DNA of 64,000 nucleotides, taken from the NCBI GenBank assembly GCA_965248135.1, contig CBDFIN010000011.1, forward strand, positions 620,001 through 684,000, given 5' to 3'. Below the pieces are notes generated by a model that was given only the letters and a program-made list of their open reading frames with translations, had not been told where the DNA came from and ran no database searches. Below are positions 34,526 through 42,348 of this stretch, piece by piece. This DNA is from SZUA-100 sp965248135. GTDB lineage: Bacteria > Pseudomonadota > Alphaproteobacteria > Rhizobiales > Rhizobiaceae. The position numbers and the translations under genes were made by a program. Numbering within the stretch: the first letter of the stretch is position 1; each line of letters starts with the position of its first letter.

Positions 34526-35869
34526 ATGCGATTGTGGATCAGGAATCCCCTGGCGATTCTGGCAGAAGATGCCGGCGGTGGGCTGGTGGTGGAAAACGGA
34601 AAAATCGCCGAACTGGTGGCAATTGGCGGTGCGCCATTGCGCCCGGTGGACCAAATTGCTGATGCTTCCAAGCACGTCATTATTCCGGGCCTGATCAACA
34701 CCCATCATCATTTTTTTCAAACTTTGACCCGTGCCCACCCGGCGGCGATCAACAAGGAGCTGTTTCCCTGGCTGAAGGCGCTGTATCCGATCTGGGCGCG
34801 TCATGTTAATCCAGACTCATTTCGCCTTGCCACCAGGCTGGCGTTGACGGAATTGTTGATGTCGGGTTGCACCACCGTTTCAGACCACCAGTATCTCTTT
34901 CCGCGCGGGCTAGAAAACGCCATGGATATTCAGGTCGAAGAGGCGACCAGTCTCGGCATACGCATGACCGTGACCCGCGGCTCAATGTCGCTCAGCGAGA
35001 AAGATGGCGGCCTGCCACCAGATTCAATTGTTCAAAGCGATGATGATATCTTGGCTGACTGTGAGCGGGTATTGGGGCTCTATCACGACCGCTCCGAGGG
35101 TTCCATGCTGCAGGTGGCGCTGGCCCCGTGTGCACCTTTTACGGTGTCGAAACGGCTGATGGTTGAGACCATGGAACTTGCCCATCGCCATGATTGCACC
35201 TGTCATACCCATCTCGGCGAAACCCTTGATGAAGATGATTATTGTCTTGAACATTTTGGCTGCCGCCCGGTCGACTATATGGAGGAATTGGGCTGGATGA
35301 ATAAAAGGGTGTGGCTGGCCCACGGCATTCACTTCAACGACGAGGAGGTTGGCCGCCTTGGCAGCGCCGGGGTCGGTGTGTGCCATTGTCCGACCTCTAA
35401 CATGACCCTTGCCTCGGGCCAGTGCCGGACGAAGGAGCTGGAAAGTGCCGGATCACCAGTTGGGCTTGGTGTTGATGGTTCCGCCTCGAACGATAATTCC
35501 AATTTGATGGAGGGCGTGCGCCACGCCTTGATGATCAATCGCTTGACCTATGATGCGGCTTCCATCACCCATCTTGATGCCCTGCGCTGGGCAACCAAAG
35601 GCTCGGCCAAATGCCTCAATCGCAGTGATATCGGCGAAATCGCCACCGGCATGCAGGCCGATATCGCCATGTATAAACTGGACGAATTGCGCTTTTCGGG
35701 TGCCGGCGACCCGCTGGCGGCATTGGTTTTATGTGGCGCGCATGCCGCCGACCGAGTGATGGTCGCCGGTAAATGGCAAATCGAAGACGCGCTGCCCGTC
35801 AGCCTCGATATTGGCGAGTTGCGCCACGCCCACGGTGAGGTGGCGAAGGCCTTTTTGGAGAATATCTAG
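34526..35869 (+). CDS. 8-oxoguanine deaminase (amidohydrolase family)
   Basis: 447 aa from the ATG at 34526 (GAGG 6 nt upstream). Metal and substrate motifs of the TrzA/AtzA amidohydrolases are intact: PGLINTHHHFFQTLTRA, CHTHLGE, VWLAHGIHF, GVCHCPTSNMTLASG and GLGVDGSASND. The HHHFFQTLTRA and SNMTLASG versions are those seen in 8-oxoguanine deaminases, which turn 8-oxoguanine to urate. It is followed at 2 bp by a creatininase-family gene, so the pair may take part in breakdown of oxidised or guanidino purine-like compounds. Related deaminases of other ring amines cannot be excluded. Confidence 0.82.
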   Translation: MRLWIRNPLAILAEDAGGGLVVENGKIAELVAIGGAPLRPVDQIADASKHVIIPGLINTHHHFFQTLTRAHPAAINKELFPWLKALYPIWARHVNPDSFRLATRLALTELLMSGCTTVSDHQYLFPRGLENAMDIQVEEATSLGIRMTVTRGSMSLSEKDGGLPPDSIVQSDDDILADCERVLGLYHDRSEGSMLQVALAPCAPFTVSKRLMVETMELAHRHDCTCHTHLGETLDEDDYCLEHFGCRPVDYMEELGWMNKRVWLAHGIHFNDEEVGRLGSAGVGVCHCPTSNMTLASGQCRTKELESAGSPVGLGVDGSASNDNSNLMEGVRHALMINRLTYDAASITHLDALRWATKGSAKCLNRSDIGEIATGMQADIAMYKLDELRFSGAGDPLAALVLCGAHAADRVMVAGKWQIEDALPVSLDIGELRHAHGEVAKAFLENI

Positions 35870-35871
35870 GC

Positions 35872-36633
35872 ATGGCGAAAGCTGCAGATAATGCGGCATC
35901 AATTGCCGTATTGCCGCTCGGTGCCACCGAGCAGCACGGCCCCCACCTGCCGGTGGAAACCGACACCATTGTCGCCGCAGGCATTGCCGCAATGGTGGCG
36001 CGTCAACTTCCGCCCGATCTCGACGTGGAGTTTCTTGCAGCCGAACCGGTAGGTTATTCGCGTGAGCACATGGATTTTGCCGGCACCAAAACGCTTTCTT
36101 ATGACCAAGCGATTGATCGCTGGATCGGACTGGGCGCCGACGCCCATCGTCGCGGCATCAACAAGTTTGTGATGCTCAATGCCCATGGTGGCAATTCGCC
36201 GTTAATGACAATCGTCGCACAGGAATTGCGGGTGCGCCATAACATGTTGGCCGTTGCCACAAGCTGGACCCGGTTCATCAAGGACAGTCCACTGATTGCC
36301 GCCCGTGAGCACGCCATTGGCATTCATGGCGGCGAGATTGAAACCTCGGTCATGCTGGCACTCAGACCCGATCTTGTCGACATGGATAAAGCTGCCGATT
36401 TTTCCTCGTTGCAGCAATCGTTGATCGACAGGAACAAATATCTGCGCGCCTACGGACCGCACGCGTTTGGCTGGAAAATGAGCGATCTCAATGCGCAGGG
36501 CGTCACCGGCAATGCCGCAGCCGCAACGCCGCAAAAGGGCAGGTCCCTGCTTGATCAGGCTGTCAACGGCCTCCTCCAACTGATCGAGGAAATCAGTACA
36601 TTCGATATTGACGCAGCCTTTACCGATGGCTAA
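35872..36633 (+). CDS. Creatininase-family amidohydrolase
   Basis: 253 aa. The family's metal motifs are present: GATEQHGPHLPVETDT near residue 18 (Glu and His ligands), the Asp of LGADAHRRGI, LNAHGGNSP, and HGGEIETSVML (Glu ligand). Members open cyclic amides such as creatinine or act on formamide intermediates. It is almost certainly co-transcribed with the deaminase gene 2 bp upstream. True creatininase or a paralogue acting on the deaminase's later products are both possible. Confidence 0.82.
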   Translation: MAKAADNAASIAVLPLGATEQHGPHLPVETDTIVAAGIAAMVARQLPPDLDVEFLAAEPVGYSREHMDFAGTKTLSYDQAIDRWIGLGADAHRRGINKFVMLNAHGGNSPLMTIVAQELRVRHNMLAVATSWTRFIKDSPLIAAREHAIGIHGGEIETSVMLALRPDLVDMDKAADFSSLQQSLIDRNKYLRAYGPHAFGWKMSDLNAQGVTGNAAAATPQKGRSLLDQAVNGLLQLIEEISTFDIDAAFTDG

Positions 36634-36688
36634 CCGGGCACTTGATACATTGATCAAGCGACCGACGGTCACCAATACCGGTTTATCC

Positions 36689-38086
36689 CTAATCCAGCGC
36701 CTTGATGATGTTCTCCACCATCTTTTTGGCATCAGAAAACAGCATCATAGTGTTGTCCTTGAAGAACAGTTCGTTCTGAATGCCGGCATAACCCGAACTC
36801 ATCGAGCGCTTGACAAAGAGACATGTTGCCGCCTTGTCGACGTCCAGTATAGGCATGCCATAGATCGGCGATTGCGGATCATCACGGGCAGCCGGATTAG
36901 TCACATCATTAGCCCCGATGACAAAAGCCACATCGGTCTGGGCAAATTCAGAATTGATGTCTTCCAGCTCGAACACCTCATCGTATGGCACATTGGCCTC
37001 TGCCAACAGTACGTTCATGTGACCAGGCATACGACCGGCCACCGGATGGATGGCATAGGATACATCGACCCCTTCGGCTTTTAGCTTGTCGGCCATTTCG
37101 CGCAACGCATGCTGGGCTTGCGCCACCGCCATGCCATAACCAGGCACAATGATGACCTTGGAAGCGTTTTTCATCAGGAAGGCGGCGTCATCGGCTGCCC
37201 CCTGTTTGACCGGACGTTCTTCTGTTCCGCCACCGGCGGCAACGATGTCCTCGCCACCGAAACCACCAAGAATAACCGAAATGAAGGAGCGGTTCATGCC
37301 CTTGCACATGATGTAGGAAAGGATCGCACCGGAAGAACCGACCAACGCACCGGTTATGATCAGCGCCAGATTGCCGAGGGTAAAGCCAATACCCGCTGCC
37401 GCCCAACCGGAATAGGAATTGAGCATCGAAACCACCACCGGCATGTCGGCACCGCCAATGGGGATGATGATCAACACGCCGAACAGGAAGGACAAGAGCA
37501 CGATCAACCAGAAAACGAAATGGCTTTCGGTTGCGACCAGGACGAAAACCAGAATTACGATTGCCGCAAAAATCCCGATATTGATCAAATGCCGTCTGGG
37601 TAGCATGATCGGTGCACCTGACATGCGCCCGTCGAGTTTCAAAAAGGCAATGACGGAACCGGAAAACGTAATCGCGCCAATGGCGGCACCAAAGCTCATT
37701 TCGACAAGGCTGGCGCCGTGAATATGGCCGATTGTGCCGATACCGAAGGCATCGGGCGCATAAAGCGCTGCTGCCGCCACCATAACAGCGGCCATGCCGA
37801 CCAGCGAGTGGAAGGCGGCCACAAGTTGTGGCATGGCAGTCATTTTGATGCGCTGGGCAACCACCGCGCCGACGCCACCACCGGCCGCGAGACCAATGAT
37901 CACCAGTGCCAGACCACCGAAACCGGGGCTGGCGATCAACAGCGTGGTAACAATGGCAATCGCCATGCCGACCATGCCGTAAATATTGCCGCGGCGTGAG
38001 GATTCTGGATGCGAAAGCCCCTTCAACGCCAGAATGAAGAGAACACCTGAAATCAGGTAAAACAGGGAAGCAAAATTGGCCGACAT
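36689..38086 (-). CDS. pntB: PntB, NAD(P) transhydrogenase beta subunit
   Basis: 465 aa, normal length. The N-terminal half has eight or nine membrane helices (domain II), with conserved LPRRHLINIG / PIGGADMPVVVSMLNSYSGWAAAGIGF. The C-terminal soluble NADP(H)-binding domain III is clear: VIIVPGYGMAVAQAQHAL, HPVAGRMPGHMNVLLAEA and FVIGANDVTNPAA. It couples proton flow to hydride transfer from NADH to NADP in the inner membrane. It is the last of three genes and starts 3 bp after pntAB. Confidence 0.95.
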   Translation of the reverse strand: MSANFASLFYLISGVLFILALKGLSHPESSRRGNIYGMVGMAIAIVTTLLIASPGFGGLALVIIGLAAGGGVGAVVAQRIKMTAMPQLVAAFHSLVGMAAVMVAAAALYAPDAFGIGTIGHIHGASLVEMSFGAAIGAITFSGSVIAFLKLDGRMSGAPIMLPRRHLINIGIFAAIVILVFVLVATESHFVFWLIVLLSFLFGVLIIIPIGGADMPVVVSMLNSYSGWAAAGIGFTLGNLALIITGALVGSSGAILSYIMCKGMNRSFISVILGGFGGEDIVAAGGGTEERPVKQGAADDAAFLMKNASKVIIVPGYGMAVAQAQHALREMADKLKAEGVDVSYAIHPVAGRMPGHMNVLLAEANVPYDEVFELEDINSEFAQTDVAFVIGANDVTNPAARDDPQSPIYGMPILDVDKAATCLFVKRSMSSGYAGIQNELFFKDNTMMLFSDAKKMVENIIKALD

Positions 38087-38089
38087 GCT

Positions 38090-38524
38090 CTAGCGTTCCT
38101 TCTTTTTATACATGGCAAGCATGCGCTGGGTCACCAAAAACCCGCCGAAAATATTTACTGACGCCAGCACCAGCCCGATAAAGCCGAAGGTCGAGGCAAG
38201 CACGCCTGTGGCAGCCACAGCGACCGACAACAATGCGCCGACGACAATGACCGAGGAAATCGCATTGGTTACCGCCATTAGCGGCGTGTGCAGCGCCGGC
38301 GTAACCGACCAAACGACAAAATAGCCAACGAATATCGCCAAGACGAAAATGGCAAAGCGGAACACAAACGGGTCGATTGCTCCACCAGAAACACCGTGAG
38401 CTGCACTGGCAACAGCGTCCGCAGTGCCGTCTGCCATTGCCGGCAGGTTTTCAACTGCATCTTCAACCGCTTCAACCGCCGTCTCCAGCCCATCCAGCGC
38501 CTTTTCAAGAGCCGTAGTCGCCAT
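38090..38524 (-). CDS. pntAB: PntAB, NAD(P) transhydrogenase alpha-2 (membrane) subunit
   Basis: 144 aa. A hydrophilic 40-residue head is followed by the membrane segments FVFRFAIFVLAIFVGYFVVWSVTPALHTPLMAVTNAIS..., the conserved alpha-2 core. The TPALHTPLMAVTNAIS motif is the family hallmark. The ATG at 38524 overlaps the pntAA stop (TGATG), showing coupling. The alpha-subunit split in two is the arrangement known in Rhodospirillum and Rhizobiales. Confidence 0.92.
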   Translation of the reverse strand: MATTALEKALDGLETAVEAVEDAVENLPAMADGTADAVASAAHGVSGGAIDPFVFRFAIFVLAIFVGYFVVWSVTPALHTPLMAVTNAISSVIVVGALLSVAVAATGVLASTFGFIGLVLASVNIFGGFLVTQRMLAMYKKKER

Positions 38525-39996
38525 CACGCGTCTCCCTTTTCGTTTTTCTCAGCGGCGATAATATCCTTCGCCTGTCTGACCCACTCCTCGCGCTCGATAC
38601 GTCCGGAAAAAGCCAGTTTTTCGCCAATTTCCTGCTGTTCTTCCGCGCTCAGCCTGGCCACGTCGGCGAAAGTCTCAATGCCGATTGCTCTCAGCTTATC
38701 GCGATTTTGTTTGCCGATGCCCTTGATGCGGGTCAGATCGTCGTCGCCGTCAGAGATATTTTCGGTCTTCAGCTCAATTTCCGGTTCTGCCACTTCGGTC
38801 GACGTTTCTTCTTTAATCGTTTCCTGGCCGAGCTCGGTCGGTGCAGGTTCTGCCTCAACCGTTTCCGGTTCGTCATCGGCGAAAGCCGAATGCACAATCT
38901 TGCCATCACGGGTCAAACAGGTGGCGGCGACCAGTTCGTCCTGCCAGTCGATGGCAAGAGTTTTTGCTTCCTTGTCGACCATCGTTTCAACAAAATTGAG
39001 CAGGTTTTTGGAATACAACAACGAAGCCGTGGCCGCGATGCGCCCGGGCATGTTAAGATGACCGACTATCGAAACATCGCCACTTTTCATAATCGTTCCA
39101 GCCGTTGCACCTTCGACATTGCCGCCGCGTTCGACCGCAAGATCAACCAACACAGAACCGGCCCGCATGGCTGAGATCATTTCGCGGCTGACCAGCTTCG
39201 GCGCCGGACGGCCAGGAATGAGCGCCGTGGTAATGACGATATCCTGCTTGGCAATATGGGAAGCGACAAGCTCCGCCTGCTTGGCTTGATATTCTTGCGA
39301 CATTTCCTTGGCATAACCGCCCGCGGTTTCGGCGGAACGGAATTCCTCGTCTTCCACGGCGACAAACTTGGCACCAAGCGATTCGACCTGCTCTTTGGTT
39401 GCGGGCCGCACGTCGGTGGCGGTGACTATTGCGCCAAGACGGCGGGCTGTTGCAATCGCTTGAAGACCGGCCACTCCGACCCCCATGACGAACACCTTGG
39501 CAGCCGGCACGGTGCCGGCAGCTGTCATCATCATCGGCAAAGCGCGGTCATAGACCGAGGCGCCTTCAATCACCGCTTGATAACCGGCGAGATTAGCCTG
39601 CGAAGAAAGCACATCCATCGACTGGGCACGGGTGATGCGCGGCATAAACTCCATCGCAAATGAAGAAGCTCCTGCCTCGGCAAGCGCTGCGATATCCTCT
39701 TCATTGCCGAACGGATCCATGGTGGCGATAACCACGGCGCCATTCTTGTATGCTAACGCCTCATACGGGGTTGGCCTGCGCACCTTCAATACAACATCGG
39801 CATCTCTGCCGTCTGCCACACCGCCTATTTCTGCGCCAGCGTCCTCGTAATCAGTGTTCAAAATACGAGACTCTGTCCCGGCTCCGTCTTCAACAAAAAC
39901 CGAAAAGCCAAGTGCAGCCAGTTTTTTCGCCGTTTCAGGTGACGCAGCGACCCGGCCCTCATTAGTATCAATTTCCCTTGGGACGAACAGTTTCAT
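38524..39996 (-). CDS. pntAA: PntAA, NAD(P) transhydrogenase alpha-1 subunit with extra C-terminal helix-hairpin-helix-like domain
   Basis: 490 aa from the ATG at 39996 (GGGGAG 8-9 nt upstream). Residues 1 to about 378 are the usual NAD(H)-binding domain I: VPREIDTNEGRVAASPETAKKL, ASSFAMEFMPRITRAQSMD, VFVMGVGVAGLQAIATARRLGA. Stand-alone alpha-1 subunits are usually about 380 aa. Here an acidic linker (about 380-425) leads to LTRIKGIGKQNRDKLRAIGI and FSGRIEREEWVRQAKDII, a helix-hairpin-helix-like unit also seen attached to NuoE and to some ribosomal L21 proteins in this class. Domain I reduces NAD(P); the role of the extra piece is unknown. Confidence 0.93.
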   Translation of the reverse strand: MKLFVPREIDTNEGRVAASPETAKKLAALGFSVFVEDGAGTESRILNTDYEDAGAEIGGVADGRDADVVLKVRRPTPYEALAYKNGAVVIATMDPFGNEEDIAALAEAGASSFAMEFMPRITRAQSMDVLSSQANLAGYQAVIEGASVYDRALPMMMTAAGTVPAAKVFVMGVGVAGLQAIATARRLGAIVTATDVRPATKEQVESLGAKFVAVEDEEFRSAETAGGYAKEMSQEYQAKQAELVASHIAKQDIVITTALIPGRPAPKLVSREMISAMRAGSVLVDLAVERGGNVEGATAGTIMKSGDVSIVGHLNMPGRIAATASLLYSKNLLNFVETMVDKEAKTLAIDWQDELVAATCLTRDGKIVHSAFADDEPETVEAEPAPTELGQETIKEETSTEVAEPEIELKTENISDGDDDLTRIKGIGKQNRDKLRAIGIETFADVARLSAEEQQEIGEKLAFSGRIEREEWVRQAKDIIAAEKNEKGDA

Positions 39997-40550
39997 CCAG
40001 TCACTCCCCAACAACTCAACAGAGCTTTGTTCTTAATTCAAATAGCCGGACATGCCAGCCAAACACATCAGTCTCTTAGATCATCACTGCGTTTGCCTCA
40101 ATAGGTTGAATCCGCCATTTGACAATATCTCACCGTCAACATGCAGTTTTTTTTGCTCGCCACAGGTTTGTTGCAATAAATCCACCGCCTGAGAGCCTGC
40201 CTCGAAAGTTCTGGTGATTTTGATTTCATCCATTTTGTTTGAAATCCAGGTGTCTTTCGCCGCACAGGCAGGCCGCCTTTCGCAAGAAAGAGACGGTGCG
40301 ACAAGCAGGCAAAATGGGTCAAACCCTTCGGGCGGGTTGAATTTCGGCCACTTTTTGCAAGAACTCTGGTGAAATGACCAGCCACTGGGCGGCAAATTCA
40401 CTCTTGCCCGTAGAGTTTTATTGGAGGAATCATACAGTGAAAACTGTTTGGCCCGCTGTCGATCCACTGCCGATTTAATCAGCCCTTTCCCCTTGCCCGG
40501 TTTGGCGCTAGAAAGCTAATCTGAAAGAAGGGCGCTGAACAGGTAAACAG
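39997..40550. other. 554-bp intergenic region between pntAA and argB
   Basis: Divergent promoters for pntAA and argB must lie here. No tRNA, rnpB, SRP or tmRNA signature was found. Open frames on both strands are short and have unlikely composition. The one notable item is a very short frame with a good ribosome site at 40437-40478, listed on its own. A sequence this long between metabolic genes could hide a small RNA, but nothing in it proves so. Confidence 0.5.
40437..40478 (+). CDS. Possible 13-codon leader peptide upstream of argB
   Basis: GTG at 40437 is preceded by TTGGAGGAATCATACA, a nearly ideal ribosome site at 8-9 nt spacing, and the frame ends at TAA after 13 codons. The peptide MKTVWPAVDPLPI holds no Arg, so classic arginine attenuation is not supported. 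It may be chance. argB starts 72 bp later. Confidence 0.25.
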   Translation: MKTVWPAVDPLPI

Positions 40551-41468
40551 ATGGGTGACCACGACAATCCCGGCTTTGCCAATGTCAACATTGACGGCGA
40601 GACGCAGGCAGCGTTGTTGTCGGATGCATTGCCGTTTATGCAAAAATATGAAGGCAAGAGTATTGTCGTCAAATACGGTGGCCACGCCATGGGTGACAAG
40701 GCACTGGGAGTGGCTTTTGCCCGCGATGTCGCATTGATGCGGCAATCGGGCGCCGACCCGATTGTGGTGCATGGCGGTGGTCCTCAAATCGGCGCCATGT
40801 TGAAGCGCGTTGGCATTGAAAGCGAGTTTCGCGCCGGCCTGCGGGTTACCGACCGCGCCACGGTGGAGGTCGTCGAAATGGTGCTTGCCGGATCAATCAA
40901 CAAACGCATCGTTGCTGATTTCAATTCACAAGGCGCCCGCGCCATCGGCCTTTGTGGCAAGGATGGCAATATGATGCGGGTATCCAAGCTGCGCCGCACC
41001 CACCGCGACCCCGACAGCAATATCGAGAGCATCATTGATTTTGGCTTTGTCGGCGAACCGAAAGACGTTGACCCACAGGTGCTCCACATGCTGGCCGGTT
41101 CGGGTCTTATTCCTGTTATTGCGCCGGTGGCATTTGGCGATGACGGCGAGACCTATAATGTCAATGCCGATACGTTTTCGGGGGCAATAGCCGGGGCACT
41201 GGATGCCGAGCGGTTGTTGTTTTTGACCGATGTGCCTGGTGTGCTGGACAAGAGCGGTGAACTGATAGAGGAACTGACAATTGGCGAGGCAAAAAGACTG
41301 GTCAAGGACGGCACGATTTCTGGTGGCATGATCCCCAAGGTTGAAACCTGCATCGCCGCACTGGAACTGGGCGTTGAGGCGGTGGTAATCGTCAATGGCA
41401 AGATCCCCCACGCGGTGCTGCTCGAGCTGTTCACCAGCCACGGCGCCGGCACGATCATTGTTCCGTGA
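40551..41468 (+). CDS. argB: ArgB, acetylglutamate kinase
   Basis: 305 aa. Amino-acid-kinase motifs are complete: IVVKYGGHAMG (catalytic Lys), IVVHGGGPQIG, GLCGKDGNMM and GGMIPKVETCIAALELG. It phosphorylates N-acetylglutamate in the second step of arginine synthesis. The extra N-terminal helix before residue 30 is typical of arginine-sensitive hexameric ArgB. The HAD gene follows by 9 bp, the same pairing seen in other Rhizobiales. Confidence 0.96.
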   Translation: MGDHDNPGFANVNIDGETQAALLSDALPFMQKYEGKSIVVKYGGHAMGDKALGVAFARDVALMRQSGADPIVVHGGGPQIGAMLKRVGIESEFRAGLRVTDRATVEVVEMVLAGSINKRIVADFNSQGARAIGLCGKDGNMMRVSKLRRTHRDPDSNIESIIDFGFVGEPKDVDPQVLHMLAGSGLIPVIAPVAFGDDGETYNVNADTFSGAIAGALDAERLLFLTDVPGVLDKSGELIEELTIGEAKRLVKDGTISGGMIPKVETCIAALELGVEAVVIVNGKIPHAVLLELFTSHGAGTIIVP

Positions 41469-41477
41469 GATGACCCT

Positions 41478-42182
41478 ATGCATGAAGAAATGAAAGACGC
41501 CCTTTCCCATGTCACCGATTGGGTGTTTGACCTCGATAACACGCTCTATCCGCGCCATTGTAACCTGTTTGCCCAGATCGACATCAATATGACGGCCTAT
41601 GTGGCCGAACTTCTTGATCTGGAGCGTGAGGCCGCCCGCCTGGTGCAAAAAGAGCTTTACCGCGACTATGGCACAACCTTGCGCGGACTGATGGACCGCT
41701 ATCACATCGACCCGCATGATTTCCTTCATGCGGTGCACAATATCGACTATTCGATGGTCGAACCCAACCCGGTGCTGGGACAAATGATCGCCGCCCTGCC
41801 CGGCCGCAAACATATTTTTACCAATGCCGATATCACCCACGCCGAGCGGACGATAGAAAAACTCGGCATTACCGAACATTTTGACCATATATTTGACATT
41901 GTCGCCGCAGATATGATCCCCAAACCCGATTGGCGTCCCTACGAGATTTTTATCGATGCCCATGGTGTCGATGCCGAACGTGCTGCGATGTTCGAGGACA
42001 TGCCGCGCAATCTTGAGGTGCCAAAAGAAATGGGCATGGCAACCGTTTTGGTGCTGCCGCAACACGGCACCCAATTCAGCGCCGAGAAATGGGAGCATGA
42101 GGGCCACGAGGCCGAGGCAATCGATTTCACCACCCGTGATATCGGCGAATTTCTGGCCGATGTGCTTGAAGCAATAGACTGA
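41478..42182 (+). CDS. HAD-family pyrimidine 5'-nucleotidase (SDT1/YjjG-like)
   Basis: 234 aa. HAD motif I is WVFDLDNTLYP (nucleophile Asp), motif II is IFTNADITHAERT, motif III Lys is in IPKPDWRPYEIF, and motif IV is MFEDMPRNLEVPKEMG. The all-alpha cap lies between motifs I and II. This is the pyrimidine 5'-nucleotidase subgroup, which acts on UMP and CMP. It is downstream of argB in one unit and converges with ccoS across a 19-bp gap. Confidence 0.85.
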   Translation: MHEEMKDALSHVTDWVFDLDNTLYPRHCNLFAQIDINMTAYVAELLDLEREAARLVQKELYRDYGTTLRGLMDRYHIDPHDFLHAVHNIDYSMVEPNPVLGQMIAALPGRKHIFTNADITHAERTIEKLGITEHFDHIFDIVAADMIPKPDWRPYEIFIDAHGVDAERAAMFEDMPRNLEVPKEMGMATVLVLPQHGTQFSAEKWEHEGHEAEAIDFTTRDIGEFLADVLEAID

Positions 42183-42201
42183 TATTTGCCGACCGTATTG
42201 C

Positions 42202-42348
42202 CTATTCGGGATCTTCGTCTTCAAGCACCCGCCAGGAAGCGCCTTCAAGATCATCATATTGGCCACTCTTTAGCGACCAGATAAACGCTGCCAGCCCAAG
42301 ACCGCCAAGCAACAGTGCTACCGGAATAATATAGATCAGATTGTTCAT
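42202..42348 (-). CDS. ccoS: CcoS (FixS), cbb3 oxidase maturation protein
   Basis: 48 aa, found by reading the gap after ccoI. It starts MNNLIYIIPVALLLGGLGL, a single membrane helix, continues AAFIWSLKSGQYDDLEG, and ends in an acidic tail. The helix plus FxWxxKSGQYDDLEG is the CcoS family pattern. Its ATG overlaps the ccoI stop (ATGA). CcoS is needed for incorporation of copper and haem into the cbb3 core. Last gene of the cco cluster. Confidence 0.92.
   Translation of the reverse strand: MNNLIYIIPVALLLGGLGLAAFIWSLKSGQYDDLEGASWRVLEDEDPE

Noticed and set aside
40084..40467. 127-codon minus-strand frame in the pntAA-argB gap
   Set aside because: Composition is irregular (many Cys, Pro and Trp with no pattern), no ribosome site was seen, and it resembles no family I know.
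40926..42266. 446-codon open frame antisense to argB and the HAD nucleotidase gene
   Set aside because: Both sense genes have complete catalytic motifs; the antisense peptide has no recognisable fold.
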